Of a stretch of DNA of 64,000 nt, positions 59,921 to 64,000 are shown one piece after another. The DNA is from Azonexus hydrophilus DSM 23864 (lineage in GTDB: Bacteria; Pseudomonadota; Gammaproteobacteria; Burkholderiales; Rhodocyclaceae). The stretch spans positions 399,209-463,208 of the forward strand of contig NZ_KE386925.1 in assembly GCF_000429605.1 (NCBI RefSeq), given 5' to 3'. The translations under genes were made by a program, and so were the position numbers. Within the stretch, counting starts at the first letter, position 1; each line of letters begins with the position of its first letter. The notes under the pieces are model-generated. The model worked only from the letters and a program-made list of their open reading frames with translations. It had not been told where the DNA came from and searched no databases.

Positions 59921-60868
59921 TCAGAAGGGATTGCTGCACAGCGCCGCCTTGGCGCTGCGGTATTCCTGGCGCAGGCGGGCGACCAGTTCGGCCGTCGGCA
60001 TGACCTCGTCGATGGTGCCGACACCCTGCCCGGCACCCCAGATGTCCTTCCAGGCCTTGGCGTCGCGGGCGCCGCCGAAGCTCATGGCGCTTTTGTCCTT
60101 GACCGGCAGGTCGTCCGGATCGAGGCCAGCGGCGACGATGCTCTTCTTCAGGTAGTTGCCATGGACGCCGGTAAAATACGGCGTATAGACGACATCCTTG
60201 GCGGCGGAATCGAGGATCGCCTGCTTGTAGCCCTCGACCGCATTGGCTTCCGGCGTGGCGATGAAGCGCGTGCCGATGTAGGCGAAATCGGCGCCCATGG
60301 CCTGCGCGGAGAGGATGGCGCTGCCGTTGGTGATCGCTCCCGACAAGGCAATCGGGCCGTCGTAGAACTTGCGGATCTCGCCGACCAGCGCGAACGGGCT
60401 GAGCGTGCCGGCATGGCCGCCGGCCCCGGCGCAGACCAGAATCAGGCCGTCGACACCGGCTTCCAGCGCCTTCTCGGCGTGGCGCACGCTGATCACGTCG
60501 TGGAAGACCTTGCCGCCGTAGGCATGTACGTGCGGCACGATCTGCGTCGGCGCCGACAGGCTGGTGATGATCAGCGGCACCTCGTGCTTCACGCACAGCG
60601 CCATGTCGTGCTCCAGGCGATCGTTCGACGGATGGATGATCTGGTTGACCGCGAACGGCGCCGCCTGCGGATCGGCGGCCAGTTCGCGCTTGATGCGCAA
60701 CAGCCAGTCGTCGAGCATTTCCTTGGGGCGGGCGTTGAGCGCCGGGAACGAGCCGATGACGCCGCTCTTGCACTGGGCGATGACCAGGTCCGGGTTGGAG
60801 ATGATGAACATCGGCGCGCAGATGACCGGCAGCGTCAGGTTACGGTTGAGTGAAACGGGAATGGACAA
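59921..60868 (-). CDS. Nitronate monooxygenase (2-nitropropane dioxygenase) family protein
   Basis: A 315-residue FMN-binding TIM-barrel protein. It begins MSIPVSLNRNLTLPVICAPMFIISNP and has the flavin-binding stretches LIITSLSAP, LVCAGAGGHAG and ALSGAITNGSAILSAQAMGADFAYIGTRF, with the His of GGHAG at the place of the catalytic base. These proteins oxidise alkyl nitronates or act as enoyl reductase-like flavoproteins; a role in fatty-acid degradation is suggested by place between fadD and the acyl-CoA dehydrogenase. The start is a TTG at 60868, with GGAG upstream, 1 bp after the fadD stop. Confidence 0.88.
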   Translation of the reverse strand: MSIPVSLNRNLTLPVICAPMFIISNPDLVIAQCKSGVIGSFPALNARPKEMLDDWLLRIKRELAADPQAAPFAVNQIIHPSNDRLEHDMALCVKHEVPLIITSLSAPTQIVPHVHAYGGKVFHDVISVRHAEKALEAGVDGLILVCAGAGGHAGTLSPFALVGEIRKFYDGPIALSGAITNGSAILSAQAMGADFAYIGTRFIATPEANAVEGYKQAILDSAAKDVVYTPYFTGVHGNYLKKSIVAAGLDPDDLPVKDKSAMSFGGARDAKAWKDIWGAGQGVGTIDEVMPTAELVARLRQEYRSAKAALCSNPF

Positions 60869-60869
60869 C

Positions 60870-62528
60870 TCAGGCTCCTTCCTTGAGGGCGCGGCGCAGG
60901 ATCTTGCCGACGTTGGTCCGCGGCAGGTCGTCGCGGAATTCGATGTGTTTGGGAATCTTGTAACCGGTGAGCACGGTGCGGCAGTGCTCGATCACGTCCT
61001 TTTCGGTGATGCGCGGATCCTTGCGCACCACGAAAATCTTCACCGCTTCGCCGGAGTGCTCGTCGGCCACGCCGATGGCGGCGACGTCGATGATCCCCGG
61101 CAGCATGGCGACGGCTTCCTCGACTTCATTGGGATAGACGTTGAAGCCAGACACCAGGATCATGTCCTTCTTGCGGTCGACCAGGTAGACGAAACCTTTC
61201 TGATCGACGTAGCCGACGTCGCCGGTACGCAGGTAGCCGTCCGGGTAGAAGACATTGGCGGTCTCGTCCGGGCGGTTCCAGTAGCCCTTCATCACCTGCG
61301 GCCCGCGAATGCAGATTTCGCCGACCTGGTTGACCGGCACTTCGGCGCCGCTGTCGTCGCGCACCGAAACTTCCGTCGACGAAATCGGCAGGCCGATGGA
61401 ACCGTTGAAATCGTGCAGGTCGAGCGGGTTGATCGTCGCCGCCGGGCTGGTTTCGGTCAGGCCGTAGGCCTGCATTAGCGGCACCCCGACCGTCTTCAGC
61501 CAGCGCTCGGCCACCGGCGCCTGCACCGCCATGCCGCCACCCAGCGTGACGTTCATCGTCGAGAAGTCGAGCTTGGCGAACTCCGGATTGTTGAGCAGCG
61601 CATTGAACAAGGTGTTCACGCCGGTCACCACGGTCACCGGATACTTCGACCATTCCTTGACGAAGCCCGGAATGTCGCGCGGATTGGCGATCAGCAGGTT
61701 CTTCGCGCCGATCATCAGGAAGGTCAGGCAGTTCGCCGTCAGCGCGAAGATGTGATACAGCGGCAAGGCGGTGATGATGAATTCCTGGCCTTCGCGTACC
61801 GCCGGCATGATCCAGTTGTAGGCCTGGGTGACGTTGGACGCGATGTTCGCGTGGGTCAGCATCGCCCCCTTGGAAACGCCAGTGGTACCGCCGGTGTATT
61901 GCAGGAAGGCGATGTCGTCGTGGTCCAGCGCCACCGGCTGCCAGCCATGCCGGCGACCGCTTGCCAGCGCGCTGTTGAAGCTGATGGCCCCGGGCAGCTT
62001 CCAGGCCGGCACCAGCTTCTTCACGCGACGCACGACGAAATTGACGAGGTGGCCCTTGAGTCCGAGCATTTCGCCCATCGGGGTGACCACGACATGGCGG
62101 ATCGGCGTGCGGGCGATCACCTGCTCCAGGGTATGGGCGAAATTCTCGACGATGACGATGGCCGTCGCCCCGGAATCCTTCAACTGGTGTTCCAGTTCGC
62201 GCGGGGTGTACAGGGGATTGCAATTGACCACCACGCAACCGGCGCGCAGCGTGCCGAACAAGGCCACCGGGTACTGCAGCAGGTTGGGCATCATCAACGC
62301 CACCCGCTCGCCCTTTTTAAGGCCCAGCGATTGCAGCCAGCCGGCGAAGTGCTTCGATTCCTCATCGAGCTGCCGGTAGGTCATTTCCTTGCCCATGCTG
62401 ATGTAGGCGACCTGATCGCCGAACTTCGCACAGGCATCCTCGAACAGGACCACCAGTGACGGAATGTGGTCGATGTCGATTTCGTGCGGTACCCCTGCGG
62501 GGTAACTATTGCGCCAGATTTTTTCCAT
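60870..62528 (-). CDS. fadD: Long-chain acyl-CoA ligase
   Basis: Activates fatty acids to acyl-CoA with ATP. The 552-residue product has the AMP-binding motif [18 protein letters not shown], the FadD linker/adenylate part [13 protein letters not shown] and the C-terminal hinge [27 protein letters not shown] with [11 protein letters not shown]. The ATG at 62528 follows AGGAGA; the frame begins upstream at 62573. It starts 23 bp inside the DUF4442 gene, so it is coupled to it. Confidence 0.95.
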   Translation of the reverse strand: MEKIWRNSYPAGVPHEIDIDHIPSLVVLFEDACAKFGDQVAYISMGKEMTYRQLDEESKHFAGWLQSLGLKKGERVALMMPNLLQYPVALFGTLRAGCVVVNCNPLYTPRELEHQLKDSGATAIVIVENFAHTLEQVIARTPIRHVVVTPMGEMLGLKGHLVNFVVRRVKKLVPAWKLPGAISFNSALASGRRHGWQPVALDHDDIAFLQYTGGTTGVSKGAMLTHANIASNVTQAYNWIMPAVREGQEFIITALPLYHIFALTANCLTFLMIGAKNLLIANPRDIPGFVKEWSKYPVTVVTGVNTLFNALLNNPEFAKLDFSTMNVTLGGGMAVQAPVAERWLKTVGVPLMQAYGLTETSPAATINPLDLHDFNGSIGLPISSTEVSVRDDSGAEVPVNQVGEICIRGPQVMKGYWNRPDETANVFYPDGYLRTGDVGYVDQKGFVYLVDRKKDMILVSGFNVYPNEVEEAVAMLPGIIDVAAIGVADEHSGEAVKIFVVRKDPRITEKDVIEHCRTVLTGYKIPKHIEFRDDLPRTNVGKILRRALKEGA

Positions 62529-63036
62529 TTTTGTCTCCTCCGCCTTTGCGCCGGTAGTGATTTTTCTCGGCAATGTAGACCGTGCGTTCGACCACGGTAT
62601 GTACCGTGCCGTGCCTGTCCTTCAATTCGACCGTATAAGTCCGCTCAAGCTCCGGATATTCCACCAGGGCGCCGCGAATTGCTGAAATTTCTTCCTCCGG
62701 TAACAGGAAATCGGCGTACAGCGTGGTGTAACCCGGCTTGCGGTAGCGGATGCTGGCCGCCTTGTCCCAGACGATGTAGGCATCGCCCAGCGCCGCCATC
62801 AGCATCATCGGATGCGCGCCGTCGGTGATCGCGAACAGCGAGCCGCCGTAGATCGAGCCGACGATGTTCTTGGTCTTCCAGTTCAGCGGCAGGCAGATGC
62901 GGATGTGGCGCAGATCGCGCGCCACATGCACGACTCGCCCGCCTGTCCCGCGAAACGCCGGATGCAGGTTGAAGCCCAGGCGCACCATGCGGGCGCGCCA
63001 GGCCGGCGAGAGTTTGGCGAGCCAGGCGGGTTTCAT
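62506..63036 (-). CDS. DUF4442 hot-dog-fold protein, thioesterase-like
   Basis: A 176-residue protein of the DUF4442/YiiD-type hot-dog group. The core is [58 protein letters not shown], split by strand and the long central helix. Related proteins hydrolyse acyl-CoA; activity here is inferred. Its ATG at 63036 shares one base with the thiolase stop (TGATG), and its end overlaps fadD by 23 bp, so it is locked into the operon. Confidence 0.85.
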   Translation of the reverse strand: MKPAWLAKLSPAWRARMVRLGFNLHPAFRGTGGRVVHVARDLRHIRICLPLNWKTKNIVGSIYGGSLFAITDGAHPMMLMAALGDAYIVWDKAASIRYRKPGYTTLYADFLLPEEEISAIRGALVEYPELERTYTVELKDRHGTVHTVVERTVYIAEKNHYRRKGGGDKNGKNLAQ

Positions 63037-64000
63037 CAGATCCGTTCGATGATGCCGGCCGCACCCATGCCGGTGCCGATACACATGCTGACCATGCCGT
63101 AACGACCGCCGGTGCGCTGCAAACCGTGCACCAGCGTGGCAATACGGATGGCGCCAGTAGCGCCGAGCGGATGGCCAAGCGCGATGGCGCCGCCAAGCGG
63201 ATTGACCTTGTCCGGATTGATCCCCAGTTCCTGCATCACCGCCAGCGACTGCGCGGCGAAGGCTTCGTTGAGTTCGATCCAGTCGAGGTCGTCCTGGCGG
63301 ATACCGACCTGCGCCAGCACTTTCGGAATGGCGGCAATCGGTCCGATGCCCATGATTTCCGGCGCCACGCCGCCGACGGCATAGCCGGCGAAACGGGCGA
63401 GCGGCGTCAGGTTGTGTTCCTTGAGCACCTTCTCCGACACCAGCATGACCGCACCGGCACCGTCCGACATCTGCGAGGAATTGCCGGCAGTGACCGAGCC
63501 GCGGGCATGGAAAACCGGCTTCAGTTTGCCGAGGCGCTCCAGCGAGGCATCGGCACGCGGACCTTCGTCGGTATCGACGACACGCTCGCGCAACCTGATG
63601 TTGCCGGACGCCAGGTCGGGCAGGCTTTCGCTGATCGCGTACGGCGTCGTTTCGGCCTTGAAGTGGCCGGCGGCGATCGCCGCGCAGGCCTTCTGGTTCG
63701 AGGCCAGGGCGAAGGCGTCCTGGGCGTCGCGGGAAATCTTCCACTGGTTGGCGACCTTTTCTGCGGTCAGGCCCATGCCGAAGGCGATGCCCAGGTTTTC
63801 TTCCTTGGCGAAGATCGCCGGGTTCATCGACATCTTGTTGCCCATGATCTGCGGCATCACCGACATCGACTCGGTACCGGCGGCGATCATCACGTCGGCC
63901 AGGCCGAGGCGGATCTGGTTGGCGGCGTCACTGACCGCCTGCACGCCGGACGAGCAGAAGCGGTTGATGGTGATGCCCGGCACGGTGATCGGCAGGCCGG
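63036..64000 (-). CDS. Acetyl-CoA acyltransferase / thiolase (partial, N-terminus outside window)
   Basis: The visible 321 residues are the central and C-terminal parts of a thiolase, which cleaves 3-ketoacyl-CoA. The catalytic Cys is in TINRFCSSGVQAVSDAANQI, the His in NPLGGAIALGHPLGATGA and the second Cys in GRYGMVSMCIGTGMGAAG. FadA-like (beta-oxidation) is more likely than acetoacetyl-CoA thiolase given the neighbours, but this cannot be proved. The frame runs off the right edge. Confidence 0.94.
   Translation of the reverse strand, partial: GLPITVPGITINRFCSSGVQAVSDAANQIRLGLADVMIAAGTESMSVMPQIMGNKMSMNPAIFAKEENLGIAFGMGLTAEKVANQWKISRDAQDAFALASNQKACAAIAAGHFKAETTPYAISESLPDLASGNIRLRERVVDTDEGPRADASLERLGKLKPVFHARGSVTAGNSSQMSDGAGAVMLVSEKVLKEHNLTPLARFAGYAVGGVAPEIMGIGPIAAIPKVLAQVGIRQDDLDWIELNEAFAAQSLAVMQELGINPDKVNPLGGAIALGHPLGATGAIRIATLVHGLQRTGGRYGMVSMCIGTGMGAAGIIERI

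Overview
The window is a GC-rich, gene-dense piece of a bacterial chromosome. Its content points to a betaproteobacterium, most likely of the Rhodocyclales (Dechloromonas/Azonexus-like); that placement is an inference from gene order and protein character, not from a search. Markers used are a six-subunit Na+-NQR operon, the surE-pcm-nlpD-rpoS block, the thrS-infC-rpmI-rplT-pheS-pheT-ihfA-merR block, an alaA-hom-thrC block and a fatty-acid degradation block. No phage, IS element, CRISPR array or obvious island is visible.

Layout. 1-5.3 kb: nqrABCDEF on the minus strand (nqrF cut by the window edge). 5.6-11.9 kb: threonine/alanine pathway genes (alaA, hom, thrC, a methyltransferase), interrupted by a DUF2249 gene and an NnrS-like membrane protein gene that have their own FNR-type promoter candidate. 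11.9-25 kb: a surface/biofilm region with a LapD-type inactive c-di-GMP receptor, a LapG-type periplasmic protease, a small secreted protein made of seven 14-residue repeats, an MltD-type lytic transglycosylase coupled to a pseudo-receiver PAS-GGDEF-EAL protein, and a polysaccharide export module (outer-membrane barrel, Wza-like, Wzc-like tyrosine kinase, CpsB-type phosphatase, one unknown). 25-30 kb: hybrid histidine kinase, tRNA-Ser(GCU), lysC, a histone-deacetylase-family enzyme. 30-35 kb: MoxR-DUF58-TgpA-MltB operon. 35-38.7 kb: rpoS, nlpD, pcm, surE, H-NS-like protein. 38.8-46.5 kb: tRNA-Pro(GGG), merR, ihfA, pheT, pheS, rplT, rpmI, infC (non-canonical AUC start), thrS, tRNA-Val(GAC). 46.5-57 kb: slyX, an orphan AAA+ ATPase, rlmF, psd, yaiI-like, trmJ, suhB, a HEMAH metalloprotease, tRNA-Ser(GGA), an ankyrin-type protein, ppk1. 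57-64 kb: a fatty-acid degradation cluster (thiolase, DUF4442 thioesterase-like, fadD, nitronate-monooxygenase-like, acyl-CoA dehydrogenase, dienoyl-CoA-isomerase-like crotonase).

How it fits together. The strongest candidate for something not yet described is in the 12-19 kb region. LapD and LapG homologues, which normally control release of a giant LapA adhesin, lie within 7 kb of each other with no LapA here. Beside lapD is a small Sec-secreted repeat protein that carries a TAAG tetrapeptide, like the LapG cleavage sites known in LapA, at the junction between its repeats and a Gly/Ser-rich tail. Most other genes are ordinary core genes. Long open frames antisense to nqr, hom/alaA, pheST and thrS are composition shadows and were left out.
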